32,586 nucleotides of DNA from Betaproteobacteria bacterium (GTDB lineage: Bacteria; Pseudomonadota; Gammaproteobacteria; Burkholderiales; Burkholderiaceae_C). The stretch lies in NCBI GenBank assembly GCA_009922295.1, contig RFWA01000001.1, positions 1-32,586 on the forward strand, written 5' to 3'. Below the pieces are notes generated by a model. It did not search any database and was not told where the DNA came from. It worked only from the letters and a program-made list of their open reading frames with translations. This document shows positions 8,884-17,574 of the stretch, piece by piece. Each line of letters opens with the position of its first letter. Within the stretch, counting starts at the first letter, position 1. The position numbers were made by a program, and so were the translations under genes.

Positions 8884-9924
8884 TCAGGAAAACAAGCGCC
8901 TTGCCAGACTGGAGCCAGCAACAAGATCACGCCGAGCCAGGTTCTCGTAGAGCAGAGTCAGATCGGCAGCAATCTCGTCCAGCGCCGTCGCGCTGAGGGG
9001 GACGCCCTGGTGGTCAATCAGGAGGCCGTCCATGCTCGCAGCCAGCACCAGTGCTGCCTCGCGCATGCGCTCAAAGGGCTGCTCCTCGCTATCCACCTGT
9101 GGCACATCCAGGCTGAGCGTCAGCTCCCGTATTGCCGACTGCGTCGGGTCTTCGGCAAGTGCCGCCTGCGTGTCAAAGCTCAGGCCCAGCACCGGAGGCA
9201 GGCCGGGCGTCGCCGCTGCAATCACCATACGCCCCGGAATTGCGCCGGCCACAAAACCAAGCCGAGCCGCGCTTTGCTGCACGTAGCCGGGGCTCCAGGC
9301 CGCGTGGCGTGCACGCAGCACAAAGCCCAGCTGGGCGTCGTGCTCGCTGGCAAATTGGTCGAGTTCACGCGCCCGTGCGACCTCCTCCTGCATTTCTGGA
9401 AACTCCGGGGTGCCGTTAACGGCATCGCAAAAAGCTTGGGTTTTGATGACAAATTCAGAGTACTCGATGTCGTTGAGCGCCCCGGACCGATTGGCCAACT
9501 GCACGCCGGCCTGGAACGCGCTGTAGCGCTCACCAGGCACCGGAACCTCCCAACGCTGCGCCGACTCGTTGTAGCCCTCGATCGCAAAGGGCTTGCTACC
9601 CACGCGCCGGGTCGGCGGCATCGCCGCCAAAGCGGCATCGCCAGAGACCGGGTTATCCAGATTAATGCTGGCCAGCACGTCGATCAACGCATCCAGCAGG
9701 GGCTTTTTTTCGGGCAGGGGGAGCGGGAAATGCGACAACTCGAAGGCGGCGGCGTCCAGGGCAGGCTCGACCCCTTCGCCCGAGCTGGCGGCCGGGTTAT
9801 CGTTGTCATTTGAAGCCTGGCGCGGCGCATGACGCCGCGACACCCAGACGCCATGCAAGGCGACCGCCAGCAACAGCACCGCACCCGCCAGCGCCAACCA
9901 AATCTGCAGTGGACTGATGTGCAT
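8884..9924 (-). CDS. zipA: Cell division protein ZipA (FtsZ-binding, membrane-anchored)
   Basis: Tethers FtsZ to the inner membrane at the division site. Start chosen at ATG 9924-9922, which overlaps the smc stop as TGATG; a TTG one codon upstream is unlikely. The 346-residue protein starts MHISPLQIW and has one N-terminal membrane segment (about residues 7-28, ALAGAVLLLAVALHGVWV) followed by a basic patch and a short Asn/Asp/Glu-rich linker. The C-terminal part, roughly residues 190-345, fits the ZipA FtsZ-binding fold (GFVLRARHAAWSPGYVQQSA ... AREAALVLAASMDGLLIDHQG-type region). Recognition rests on this architecture and on the smc-zipA-ligA order, which is conserved in related bacteria; sequence similarity to E. 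coli ZipA is low, as usual for this family. Confidence 0.85.
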   Translation of the reverse strand: MHISPLQIWLALAGAVLLLAVALHGVWVSRRHAPRQASNDNDNPAASSGEGVEPALDAAAFELSHFPLPLPEKKPLLDALIDVLASINLDNPVSGDAALAAMPPTRRVGSKPFAIEGYNESAQRWEVPVPGERYSAFQAGVQLANRSGALNDIEYSEFVIKTQAFCDAVNGTPEFPEMQEEVARARELDQFASEHDAQLGFVLRARHAAWSPGYVQQSAARLGFVAGAIPGRMVIAAATPGLPPVLGLSFDTQAALAEDPTQSAIRELTLSLDVPQVDSEEQPFERMREAALVLAASMDGLLIDHQGVPLSATALDEIAADLTLLYENLARRDLVAGSSLARRLFS

Positions 9925-12900
9925 CAAACCGCCTCCGCCAAAGAGACCGCAACATCCATGTCGACCGCCACGATGCGTGAGACGCCCTGCTCCTGCATGG
10001 TCACGCCAATCAATTGCTCGGCCATTTCCATCGCTATCTTGTTGTGGCTGATAAACAGGAACTGGGTCTCTCGACTCATGCTGGTCACCAGGCGGGCATA
10101 GCGCTCGGTGTTGGCGTCGTCCAGCGGGGCGTCGACCTCGTCAAGCAGGCAAAATGGCGCCGGATTGAGCTGAAAAATGGCAAACACCAGCGCAATCGCG
10201 GTCAGGGCTTTTTCGCCGCCTGACAGCAGGTGGATGGTCTGGTTTTTCTTGCCGGGTGGCTGCGCAATCACCTGCACGCCAGAATCAAGAATTTCGTCCC
10301 CGGTGATCACCAGGCGCGCGTTGCCGCCGCCAAACAACTCCGGGAACATCTTGCCAAAGTGCTCGTTCACCGTGTTGAAAGTGCCCGACAACAGTTCCCG
10401 CGTCTCTCCGTCGATCTTACGAATAGCGTCTTCCAGCGTGGTCATGGCCTCAACCAGGTCCGCCGACTGGGCATCCAGAAACTGCTTTCGCTCGCGTGCG
10501 ACGCCGAGTTCGTCCAGCGCTGCCAGATTGACCGCACCCAGCGTCGCTATCTCGCGGTTGAGCCGATCGATCTCCGGCTGTAGCCCGGTCAAGCGCACGG
10601 GGCCGGCCTCCACCGAGGCTTTGAGCGCCAGCAGGTCAGCCTGCGCCTCGGCCAGTAGCTGCGCATACTGCTCGAAACCCAAGCGCGCAGCCTGCTCTCG
10701 CAACTGGAACTCCGTGATGCGCTGGCGCAAGGGTTCAAGCTCGCGCTCGAGCTGCATGCGTCGCTCGTCACTGGCGCGCAGCCGAGCCGTCAGGTCATCG
10801 TACTCGCTGCGGCGGGCGCCCAGCGCTTGCTCGCGATCGACTTTGACCGCCAGCGCGTTTTGCAGGCCACCCTGGGCTGCTGCATCACTGAGTCGGATCA
10901 ATTCGTCCTGAGCTCTTTGGACTTCAGCCCGCACAGAATCTGCCTGTTGTGCTGCAGTTTCAATAGCACGGCTGAGTTCAGCGCGACGCGCGTCCAGGGT
11001 GCGTTGGGCAAAGGCGGCCTCCTGTGCCCGCCGCTCCAGGCTGCGCTGCTGCTCACGGCTTTCAGCGAGCCGGCGCTCAGCCAGCAGCACCCGCTCATCG
11101 AGCTGGGCGTGGCGCTCCTGGGTGTCCGCCAACTGCATGTCGAGCTCATCGAAGCGGGCTTCGGCCGTAACCCGACGCTCCTGCAGTTCTTCGAGCGAGG
11201 CGTCCACCTCAGCCCGGTCAGAGGCGATCTGCGCACTGCGGGCGCGCGCCTGGTCGGCCAGCTGCGTCAGGCGAAGGGTTTCAACCTGCAGGTCGTGAGC
11301 CCGACTTTGGCCCTCAGAGGCCTCGCGTCGCAGCACCAGCAGCCGCTGTGAGGCATCGGCGTACGCCGCCTCGGCCCGCACCAGTGCCGCGCGAGTCTCA
11401 TCAGTGATCAGCGTCTGCGCGCGCAGCTGCTTGTCAAGGTTGTCGATCTCCTGAGCGCGCGCGAGCAAGCCAGCCTGCTCGGAGTCCGGCGCATAAAAGC
11501 TCACACTGTGCAGCCCCACCGCATGCCCGGCCTTGACAAAAATCTGCTCGCCCGGCGCCAGCTGGGTGCGCTGCGACAGTGCTTCCCCGAGGCTGCTCGC
11601 GGTGTAGCAACCGCGCATCCAGTCGGTCAACACCGCACGCTGGCCGGCATCATGGAGCCGCAGCATGTCAGCCAAGCGGGGCAAGGCTGCGGCCAGCTCA
11701 GGCCCTGCCGCCGATGGCGGGCTGAAAAAGGCTAATTTGGTGGGTGGCGCATCACCGGCAAACGCACGCACCAGGTCAAGCCGAGATACCTCCAGCGCGC
11801 CCAACCGCTCGCGCAGCGCCGCCTCCAACGCGCTTTCCCAGCCTGGCTCAACGTGAATGCGGCTCCACAGGCCTTGCAAGTGCTCCAGGCCGTGGCGCAA
11901 CAGCCAGGGTTGCAGGCGGCCATCGGTGCGCACCTTTTGCTGCAGGGCCTTGAGCGCTTCCAGCCGGGCAGACAACTCCGCCTGGCGGGCCGAGGTGTCA
12001 TTCACATCCTGCTGCTGACGCCGGCGCTGCGTTTCCAGCTCGGGCAGCGCATCCTGCAATTCCTGCAAGCTCGATTGTGCCAAGGTGGCCGCATCGCTGG
12101 CCTGCGCCAGCTGGTCCTCCAAGTGGCGCAGTCGGGATTCGTCTGGCGCGGCCAGGGCGTTGCGGTCGGCTTGCAGGCGTTCAAGCCGACTGCCCAGCTG
12201 ACGCGCCTGCTCCTCGATGTTGCGCTGCTCGGCAGCCAGCACCTGGATCTGCTGCTGCACCTGCGCGACGCTGGCCCGCTGGTCATTGGCACTGCGCTGT
12301 GCCAACCGAAAAGCGTCTTCGAGCTCGGGCAACTGCCCCGCCTGGTCTTCCACCTGGGCAGCCAGCAACTCAGACTGCTCGGCGCCGGTCAAGGCTTGAT
12401 CATCGAGCCCGACCAATTCAGTCTCGGCACTCTCTCGGCGAGTGGCCCATTGCAGGGCCTGGTCGGCCAGCGTCTGCAGCCGCTGCTCGACCCGCTGACG
12501 CCCCTCGACCACGAAGCGGATCTCTGCCTCTAGCCGACCGACTTCGGTACTGGCCTCATACAACAGGCCCTGGGCCTGGTTCACCTGGTCGCCTGCCGCG
12601 TAGTGAGCCTGTCGCACCGTCTCTAAGGCCGCCTCGATCTGGCGAAGGTCAGCCACCCGGCTCTCCAGCGCCAGCACCGCGCCCTGCGCCTCGGCCTGCA
12701 CCCGGGCCTGGTCGGTCTCGGACTCGGCGCGCCGCAAAAACCAAAGCTGCTGCTGCTTGAGCGTGGCGTCGGCCATCAGACTGTTGTAGCGCTGGGCCAC
12801 TTCAGCCTGCTTTTCCAGTTTTTCCAGGTTGGCGTTGAGCTCACGCAGGATGTCTTCTACGCGAGTCAAGTTCTCCCGCGTGTCGGCCAAGCGGTTTTCG

Positions 12901-13439
12901 GTTTCGCGCCGGCGCTCTTTGTATTTAGAGACGCCGGCGGCTTCCTCCAGGAAAAGCCGCAATTCCTCAGGCTTGCTCTCAATGATGCGGCTGATGGTGC
13001 CCTGGCCAATGATGGCGTAAGCGCGAGGCCCCAGACCAGTGCCCAGGAACACATCCTGCACATCGCGCCGGCGCACCGGTTGCGCGTTGATGAAATAGCT
13101 GCTGGTGCCGTCGCGGGTGAGCACACGCCTGACTGCGATTTCGCCAAACTGGCTCCACTGGCCCCCGGCTCGGTGGTCGGCGTTGTCAAACACCAGCTCC
13201 ACGCTGGCGCGGCTGGCTGGCTTGCGTGTGGTGGTCCCGTTGAAGATGACGTCCTGCATGGATTCACCACGCAGCTCAGACGCGCGCGACTCGCCCAATA
13301 CCCAGCGGACCGCGTCCATGATGTTGGATTTCCCGCAGCCATTAGGCCCAACCACCCCCACCAGCTGCCCGGGCAGCATGAAATTGGTCGGTTCGACAAA
13401 GGACTTGAAGCCCGACAACTTGATGGAATTGAGACGCAC
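9924..13439 (-). CDS. smc: Chromosome segregation protein SMC
   Basis: Condensin ATPase that organises and segregates the chromosome with ScpA/ScpB. 1171 residues from GTG at 13439-13437 (MRLNSIKLSGFKSFVEPT), normal length. Walker A GPNGCGKSN at 31-39; N-terminal coiled coil from about 165 to 490; hinge about 495-650 (WSRIHVEPGWESALEAALRE onward); returning coiled coil rich in Gln/Glu/Arg to about 1000; ABC signature LLSGGEKALTA around 1071-1081; Walker B FCLLDEVDAPLDDANT with D1100/E1101. All elements of a working head domain are present. First gene of the leftward smc-zipA-ligA-def chain; a 103-nt gap separates it from the EamA permease gene upstream and presumably holds its promoter, though no clear hexamers stand out. 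Confidence 0.97.
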   Translation of the reverse strand: MRLNSIKLSGFKSFVEPTNFMLPGQLVGVVGPNGCGKSNIMDAVRWVLGESRASELRGESMQDVIFNGTTTRKPASRASVELVFDNADHRAGGQWSQFGEIAVRRVLTRDGTSSYFINAQPVRRRDVQDVFLGTGLGPRAYAIIGQGTISRIIESKPEELRLFLEEAAGVSKYKERRRETENRLADTRENLTRVEDILRELNANLEKLEKQAEVAQRYNSLMADATLKQQQLWFLRRAESETDQARVQAEAQGAVLALESRVADLRQIEAALETVRQAHYAAGDQVNQAQGLLYEASTEVGRLEAEIRFVVEGRQRVEQRLQTLADQALQWATRRESAETELVGLDDQALTGAEQSELLAAQVEDQAGQLPELEDAFRLAQRSANDQRASVAQVQQQIQVLAAEQRNIEEQARQLGSRLERLQADRNALAAPDESRLRHLEDQLAQASDAATLAQSSLQELQDALPELETQRRRQQQDVNDTSARQAELSARLEALKALQQKVRTDGRLQPWLLRHGLEHLQGLWSRIHVEPGWESALEAALRERLGALEVSRLDLVRAFAGDAPPTKLAFFSPPSAAGPELAAALPRLADMLRLHDAGQRAVLTDWMRGCYTASSLGEALSQRTQLAPGEQIFVKAGHAVGLHSVSFYAPDSEQAGLLARAQEIDNLDKQLRAQTLITDETRAALVRAEAAYADASQRLLVLRREASEGQSRAHDLQVETLRLTQLADQARARSAQIASDRAEVDASLEELQERRVTAEARFDELDMQLADTQERHAQLDERVLLAERRLAESREQQRSLERRAQEAAFAQRTLDARRAELSRAIETAAQQADSVRAEVQRAQDELIRLSDAAAQGGLQNALAVKVDREQALGARRSEYDDLTARLRASDERRMQLERELEPLRQRITEFQLREQAARLGFEQYAQLLAEAQADLLALKASVEAGPVRLTGLQPEIDRLNREIATLGAVNLAALDELGVARERKQFLDAQSADLVEAMTTLEDAIRKIDGETRELLSGTFNTVNEHFGKMFPELFGGGNARLVITGDEILDSGVQVIAQPPGKKNQTIHLLSGGEKALTAIALVFAIFQLNPAPFCLLDEVDAPLDDANTERYARLVTSMSRETQFLFISHNKIAMEMAEQLIGVTMQEQGVSRIVAVDMDVAVSLAEAV

Positions 13440-13542
13440 GGGAGACTGGAACTGCTAAGGCGATCGATTGGTCAGTGGTTGGCCGGTCAGCGGCCGCTTT
13501 GGAACCGGCGCAAGCACAATGCAACCAACCCCGGCTCCGCTG

Positions 13543-14484
13543 TCATGATAACTCGCCGCTGGCGTGCATTGCCACGACGGGCGCCCGGGTGACCAGCAGC
13601 ACGCCGGGCAGGATCAGCGCAGCACCGCCCAGGTGGTGCCAGCCCAATGGCTCGCCCAGCACCACCCAGGCCGCCAAGCCGGCGTACAGCGGCACCAGGT
13701 ACAGCGCCACCGCAACCCGACTGGCACCCAGCACTTTTTGAGACCAGCCGTACATCCAATAGGCGCCAAGACCAGGCAGCAGTGCGGCCGTCACACCCAG
13801 GCCCGTGGCGCGCCAGCCCCAGACCGGCGTGCCGGGCAAGCCCGCCTCCCACCAGGCAAATGGCAGCAGACACAGCACGCCACCCACGCAGATGGCGGCC
13901 AGCCGGGCGGTCGCCCCCAAGGGGCTGGGCCACTTTTTTTGCAATAGCGCGTACACCGCCCAGGACACCACCGCCAGCACGATCCAGGCGTCGCCGGCCA
14001 GCCAGCGCACCTCAGACAGCGCCAGCCAATGCCCCCGCACCACGACATGCATCACCCCGACGAGCGACAACAACACGCCCAAGACCTGCCTGACCGACAG
14101 CCGGTCTCCCAGAAAAACCACTGCGCCAACGGCAATCAGAACCGGTGACGCGGTGTAGATCAGGGCAATGTTCATCGCCGACGTGGTCTGTGCGCCCAGG
14201 TACACCCAGGCGCCACAAACCAACATGCCCAAGGCGCCCAACACCAGGTATTGCCAGAACACGTCACGCACGTGGTGCCGGTGTTGCCACAAATCGGCGC
14301 GTGCCAGCAGCAGCAAGACCAAGCCAGCCAAGCCCCATCGCGCCAGCGCCAGCTGATGTGGCGCCACCACCCCGGGCGCAAGCCGCGCCACGATGTAGTT
14401 GACAGCCCACAGGGCCAGCATCACCCAAAGCAGGGCCAGTGCCAGCCTTTGGTTCGGATCAGGCTTGGACACCTTGCACCCCAT
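13543..14484 (-). CDS. EamA/DMT-superfamily permease (drug/metabolite exporter type)
   Basis: Predicted inner-membrane transporter of 313 residues with about ten hydrophobic segments in two EamA repeats: the first half starts LALALLWVMLALWAVNYIVARL and the second starts near AWIVLAVVSWAVYALLQKKW. The typical DMT features AxNYIVAR...RW in helix 1-2, ALIYTASPVLIAVGAVVFLGD ending repeat one, and YLVPLYAGLAAWVVLGEPLG ending repeat two are visible. Substrate cannot be told; relatives export amino acids, purines or other metabolites. The ATG at 14484-14482 lies inside the end of dusA (26-nt overlap), suggesting coupling with dusA. No functional tie to the neighbouring housekeeping genes is evident. 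Confidence 0.88.
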   Translation of the reverse strand: MGCKVSKPDPNQRLALALLWVMLALWAVNYIVARLAPGVVAPHQLALARWGLAGLVLLLLARADLWQHRHHVRDVFWQYLVLGALGMLVCGAWVYLGAQTTSAMNIALIYTASPVLIAVGAVVFLGDRLSVRQVLGVLLSLVGVMHVVVRGHWLALSEVRWLAGDAWIVLAVVSWAVYALLQKKWPSPLGATARLAAICVGGVLCLLPFAWWEAGLPGTPVWGWRATGLGVTAALLPGLGAYWMYGWSQKVLGASRVAVALYLVPLYAGLAAWVVLGEPLGWHHLGGAALILPGVLLVTRAPVVAMHASGELS

Positions 14485-15457
14485 GTGCCTGCGCCATCAC
14501 TTCCCGCGGGTCTTGCGCCTTGAGCCGGTGGTCGCTCCAGACCTGGCGCCAGCGCCGGGCACCTGGCAGCCCATGGCGCAGTCCCAGCATGTGGCGGGCA
14601 ATCGGGTACCAGGGCGTGCCAAATTCGGTCGCCTGGCGCAGCATGTAGGCCACCATCTGCTCCTCGATCTGCTCTCGGGTGCTCTCAGAAGCCACCTCGC
14701 CATAGAACAGCGCGTCCCATTGGCTCAGCCACCAGGGGTTGTGATAGGCCTCCCGCCCGATCATGACGCCGTCGACCTGCTGCAGCTGGGCCTGCACCTG
14801 CTCGCTGGTAGTGAGGCCGCCATTGATCTCGATCTGACAATCAGGAAAATCAAGTTTGAGCTGATGAACCAGGCTGTAGCGCAGCGGCGGCACTTCTCGG
14901 TTTTCTTTGGGGCTCAGGCCCTGCAACCAGGCATTGCGCGCATGCACGATGAAGGTGTTGCAGCCGGCCTGGTGCAGGGCACCCACAAAGTCACGCACAA
15001 AGTCGTAGCGCTCGGTGCGGTCAATCCCAATGCGGTGCTTGACCGTGACCGGGATGCCCACCACATCGAGCATGGCCTTGACGCAGTCGGCCACCAGCGC
15101 CGGCTCGGCCATCAGGCAGGCACCAAAGGCACCGCGCTGCACGCGCTCGCTGGGGCAACCGCAGTTGAGGTTGATCTCGTCATAACCCCACTGCTCACCC
15201 AGGCGAGCGCAGTGCGCCAAATCGGCCGGCTCGCTGCCACCGAGTTGCAAGGCTAAAGGGTGCTCTTGAAGGTTGTAACGCAAGTGCCGCGTCACATCAC
15301 CATGAAGGAGCGCACCGGTGGTCACCATCTCGGTGTACAGCAAGGCCCGCTTAGTTAGCAAACGGTGGAAGTAACGACAGTGACGGTCGGTCCAATCCAT
15401 CATCGGGGCCACGGAGAGCCGCCCGGGGCTGGGTGTCAGTGGTGCATTGGTGGTCAT
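14459..15457 (-). CDS. dusA: tRNA-dihydrouridine synthase A
   Basis: FMN- and NADPH-dependent enzyme that reduces uridine 20/20a in the D-loop of tRNA. 332 residues from ATG 15457-15455. N-terminal TIM barrel starts RLSVAPMMDWTDRHCRYFHR; active-site segment EINLNCGCPSERVQRGAFGACLM carries the catalytic cysteine C101; VKHRIGIDRTERYDFVRDFV and FIVHARNAWLQGLSPKENRE are diagnostic for the DusA subgroup rather than DusB/DusC; FMN phosphate contacts lie in INGGLTT and DGVMIGREAYHNPW. Lengths and motifs are complete. It lies 30 nt downstream of iclR on the same strand and overlaps the EamA gene, so read-through from iclR is possible. Confidence 0.95.
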   Translation of the reverse strand: MTTNAPLTPSPGRLSVAPMMDWTDRHCRYFHRLLTKRALLYTEMVTTGALLHGDVTRHLRYNLQEHPLALQLGGSEPADLAHCARLGEQWGYDEINLNCGCPSERVQRGAFGACLMAEPALVADCVKAMLDVVGIPVTVKHRIGIDRTERYDFVRDFVGALHQAGCNTFIVHARNAWLQGLSPKENREVPPLRYSLVHQLKLDFPDCQIEINGGLTTSEQVQAQLQQVDGVMIGREAYHNPWWLSQWDALFYGEVASESTREQIEEQMVAYMLRQATEFGTPWYPIARHMLGLRHGLPGARRWRQVWSDHRLKAQDPREVMAQAHGVQGVQA

Positions 15458-15487
15458 CAGAGCCGCTATTTTCGCAGACTGCCAGCC

Positions 15488-16345
15488 CTACTGAGCCTGG
15501 TTTGGCAGCAAGGCTGCGAGACTCTGTACCGGGCGGCGCAAGGTAGGATCGAAGGGGTTGAGTTTGGGTCCGATGGCCTGCGCTTGGCGCTTGAGCAAGT
15601 CCACCACGACGGGAAGCCGGTCGGCGCTCAGTCGCCCGGCAATCGTACCCACGCTCAGGGCCGCGACGGCGCGGCCGTCGGCGTCACAAATGGGCACGGC
15701 AACCCCGGACATGCCTTCGAGCAATCCGGTGTTGCGCGCGGCGTAACCGAGCTCGCGCACGCTGTCGATTTCGGTGCGAAGGTAGACCTCGTCAAACATC
15801 CCGAGTTCACGCAGGCGGGGCAGGTTGAATCGAATAACCTCTTCTCGTTCGGCCTCGGGCAAAAAAGCCAGGATTGCCAGACTGCCTTGTCCAACGCCCA
15901 GGGCAACGCGGCCGCCAATATCGCCGGTGAAAGATCGGATCGGAATAGGCCCTTCACTGCGATCCAGGCACACTGCATCAAATCCGCTGCGTGCCAGTAA
16001 AAATATCGTGTCACCCAAACTGGCGCAAAGCCGCAGCACTGAGGGGCGACACAGATCGCGCAGGTTCATGGGGTTGCCGGCGCGCGCTGCCAGCACAAAG
16101 AAGCCAATGCTCAAGCGGTAGCGGCGGCTGCGCTCGTCCTGCTCCACAACATCCTGCGCTACCAGTGCCTGCAAAGTCCGGTGTACGGTGGCCTGTGTGA
16201 GCCCGACCGCCTTGGCAATTTGCGTGATTCGTAAACCTTCGGCGGTATCGGCAGCGGCCAGCAGGCGGATGATCGAAAAAGCACGCGGCAAAGCACCTAC
16301 TCCAGGGCTCACCGAATCAGTCTCAGACGTTTTCATATCTTTCAT
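15488..16345 (-). CDS. IclR-family transcriptional regulator
   Basis: 285 residues. The N-terminal winged helix-turn-helix (about 18-80: ALPRAFSIIRLLAA, ITQIAKAVGLTQATVHRTLQAL) is followed by the IclR effector domain (about 95-270, with LDRSEGPIPIRSFTGDIGGR, LGVGQGSLAILAFLP and GVAVPICDADGRAVAALSVGT). It diverges from the seven-gene ABC/dehydrogenase operon across a 182-nt AT-rich region, so it most likely controls that operon and itself in response to the imported compound or a breakdown product. The start may be ATG 16345 or ATG 16336 (three codons later, preceded by GAAAG); the difference is trivial. Activator or repressor mode cannot be told from sequence. Confidence 0.93.
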   Translation of the reverse strand: MKDMKTSETDSVSPGVGALPRAFSIIRLLAAADTAEGLRITQIAKAVGLTQATVHRTLQALVAQDVVEQDERSRRYRLSIGFFVLAARAGNPMNLRDLCRPSVLRLCASLGDTIFLLARSGFDAVCLDRSEGPIPIRSFTGDIGGRVALGVGQGSLAILAFLPEAEREEVIRFNLPRLRELGMFDEVYLRTEIDSVRELGYAARNTGLLEGMSGVAVPICDADGRAVAALSVGTIAGRLSADRLPVVVDLLKRQAQAIGPKLNPFDPTLRRPVQSLAALLPNQAQ

Positions 16346-16527
16346 TGGACTATTATTTTAAATATTTACTAAATAATTTTACTGAATGGAATTATTTTAA
16401 TAATATTCTCGTTAGGTGGAATACCTAATTGACGCTGCGGTTTCTTTAAACCAATATCAAGGCCATCACACCCCGGAGTGATCGAGTGGATCACACCACC
16501 GGCCGGCGCCGTGACACGGAGCTGTTC
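16346..16527. promoter_or_regulatory. Divergent AT-rich control region between iclR-type regulator and ABC/dehydrogenase operon
   Basis: The 85 nt from 16346 to 16430 are only about 20% G+C in an otherwise G+C-rich window. They contain repeated ATTATTTTAA motifs (16352-16361 and 16391-16400), typical of a melting or regulator-bound promoter region. A perfect inverted repeat TTAGGT-GGAAT-ACCTAA lies at 16412-16428. Downstream, ATCACACC occurs at 16465-16472 and again at 16490-16497, with GTGAT at 16478-16482 forming an inverted pair with the first. These are candidate regulator sites; which protein binds them is inference. Confidence 0.55.
16429..16457 (+). promoter_or_regulatory. Candidate sigma-70 promoter of the ABC/dehydrogenase operon
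   Basis: TTGACG (16429-16434), a 17-nt spacer, then CAATAT (16452-16457). The -35 matches five of six consensus bases and the -10 keeps A2, A5 and T6. The TTAGGT/ACCTAA palindrome ends one base before the -35 hexamer, a common place for an IclR-type activator site. A start near 16464 would give a leader of about 64 nt before the ATG at 16528. Confidence 0.5.
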
Positions 16528-17574
16528 ATGTCCTTCCTGACGCTGACCCATCTAAGCAAGTGCTACGGCAGCCAGCGTGTCGTCGACGACCTGACCCTGA
16601 GTGTCGCCAAGGGCGAGTTTGTCTCCTTGTTGGGCCCGTCGGGTTGCGGCAAGACCACCACGCTGCAAATGATTGCTGGCTTTACCGAAGTCAGCAGCGG
16701 CCAAATCATGTTGGATGGACGCGACATCACGCACACCGCCCCGAACACCCGTGGGCTCGGCATCGTGTTCCAGAGCTACGCCCTGTTCCCTCACATGACG
16801 GTGTCCGAGAATATTGCCTTTGGGCTGGAGATGCGACGCATGCCCCGGGCAGAGCGCCACGAACGGGTCAAGGCCACCATAGCGCTAGTGCACCTGGAGG
16901 CCTATACCGACAGCTACCCGCGCCAACTCTCGGGTGGACAGCAACAACGCGTGGCACTGGCCCGAGCACTGGTGATTGAGCCACCCGTCTTGCTGCTGGA
17001 CGAACCCCTGTCCAACCTGGATGCCAAGCTGCGTGAGGAAATGCAGTTTGAACTGCGGCATATCCAGCGCAAGGTCGGCACCACCACCCTCATGGTCACC
17101 CATGACCAGACTGAAGCCATGTCCATCAGCGACCGGGTGGTGGTGATGCAGGCCGGTCGGGTTACCCAGATCGACGCACCCTACACGCTTTACGAGCAGC
17201 CCCAGACGCGATTCATCTCTGACTTTGTCGGCAAAGCCAATGTGCTGACCGGACACGTCGCTGGCAGCGGCGTGCATGTGAACATCAGCCCTGGCGGCCT
17301 GTCACTGGCGGTTGACAGCATCGGTCTGGCCCCTGGGATGCCAGCACTCTTGAGCCTGCGACCCGAACGGATCCGGTTCACGGCCCAAGCGCAGGGCCTG
17401 CTGGACGGCCAGGTGACAGCGCGGTTTTTTCTGGGCAGCCAGTGGCTGTACCGGCTGGAGACCGTAGCGGGCAACCTGATGGTGCTGTGCCCCAACAGCG
17501 ACGCCCCAGCACTTGAAGAGGGCAGTGTGACCGGGCTGAGCTGGTCGAGCGCTGCCCTGCGGGTACTGCCATGA
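16528..17574 (+). CDS. ABC transporter ATP-binding protein, spermidine/putrescine (PotA-like) type
   Basis: Energises import across the inner membrane. Start chosen at ATG 16528, preceded by CGGAG at 16516-16520; the reading frame extends to a GTG at 16486 but conserved sequence starts MSFLTLTHLSKCYGSQRVV. 348 residues. Walker A GPSGCGKTT at 36-44, Q-loop in VFQSYALFPHMTV, signature LSGGQQQR at 134-141, Walker B VLLLDEP with D158/E159, switch histidine in VTHDQTEA, and a C-terminal TOBE domain from about 270. First gene of the operon; overlaps the next permease gene by four bases. PotA-like ATPases serve importers of polyamines, iron, phosphonates, opines and other substrates, so the substrate is not fixed by this gene. 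Confidence 0.94.
   Translation: MSFLTLTHLSKCYGSQRVVDDLTLSVAKGEFVSLLGPSGCGKTTTLQMIAGFTEVSSGQIMLDGRDITHTAPNTRGLGIVFQSYALFPHMTVSENIAFGLEMRRMPRAERHERVKATIALVHLEAYTDSYPRQLSGGQQQRVALARALVIEPPVLLLDEPLSNLDAKLREEMQFELRHIQRKVGTTTLMVTHDQTEAMSISDRVVVMQAGRVTQIDAPYTLYEQPQTRFISDFVGKANVLTGHVAGSGVHVNISPGGLSLAVDSIGLAPGMPALLSLRPERIRFTAQAQGLLDGQVTARFFLGSQWLYRLETVAGNLMVLCPNSDAPALEEGSVTGLSWSSAALRVLP

Noticed and set aside
8053..9813. Long rightward open frame (586 codons) opposite ligA/zipA
   Set aside because: Both genes beneath are recognisable on the other strand; the forward product is Gln/Arg/His-rich shadow sequence.
13440..13542. Small gene between smc and the EamA permease
   Set aside because: Only short frames without a ribosome site or family resemblance; most likely the smc promoter region.
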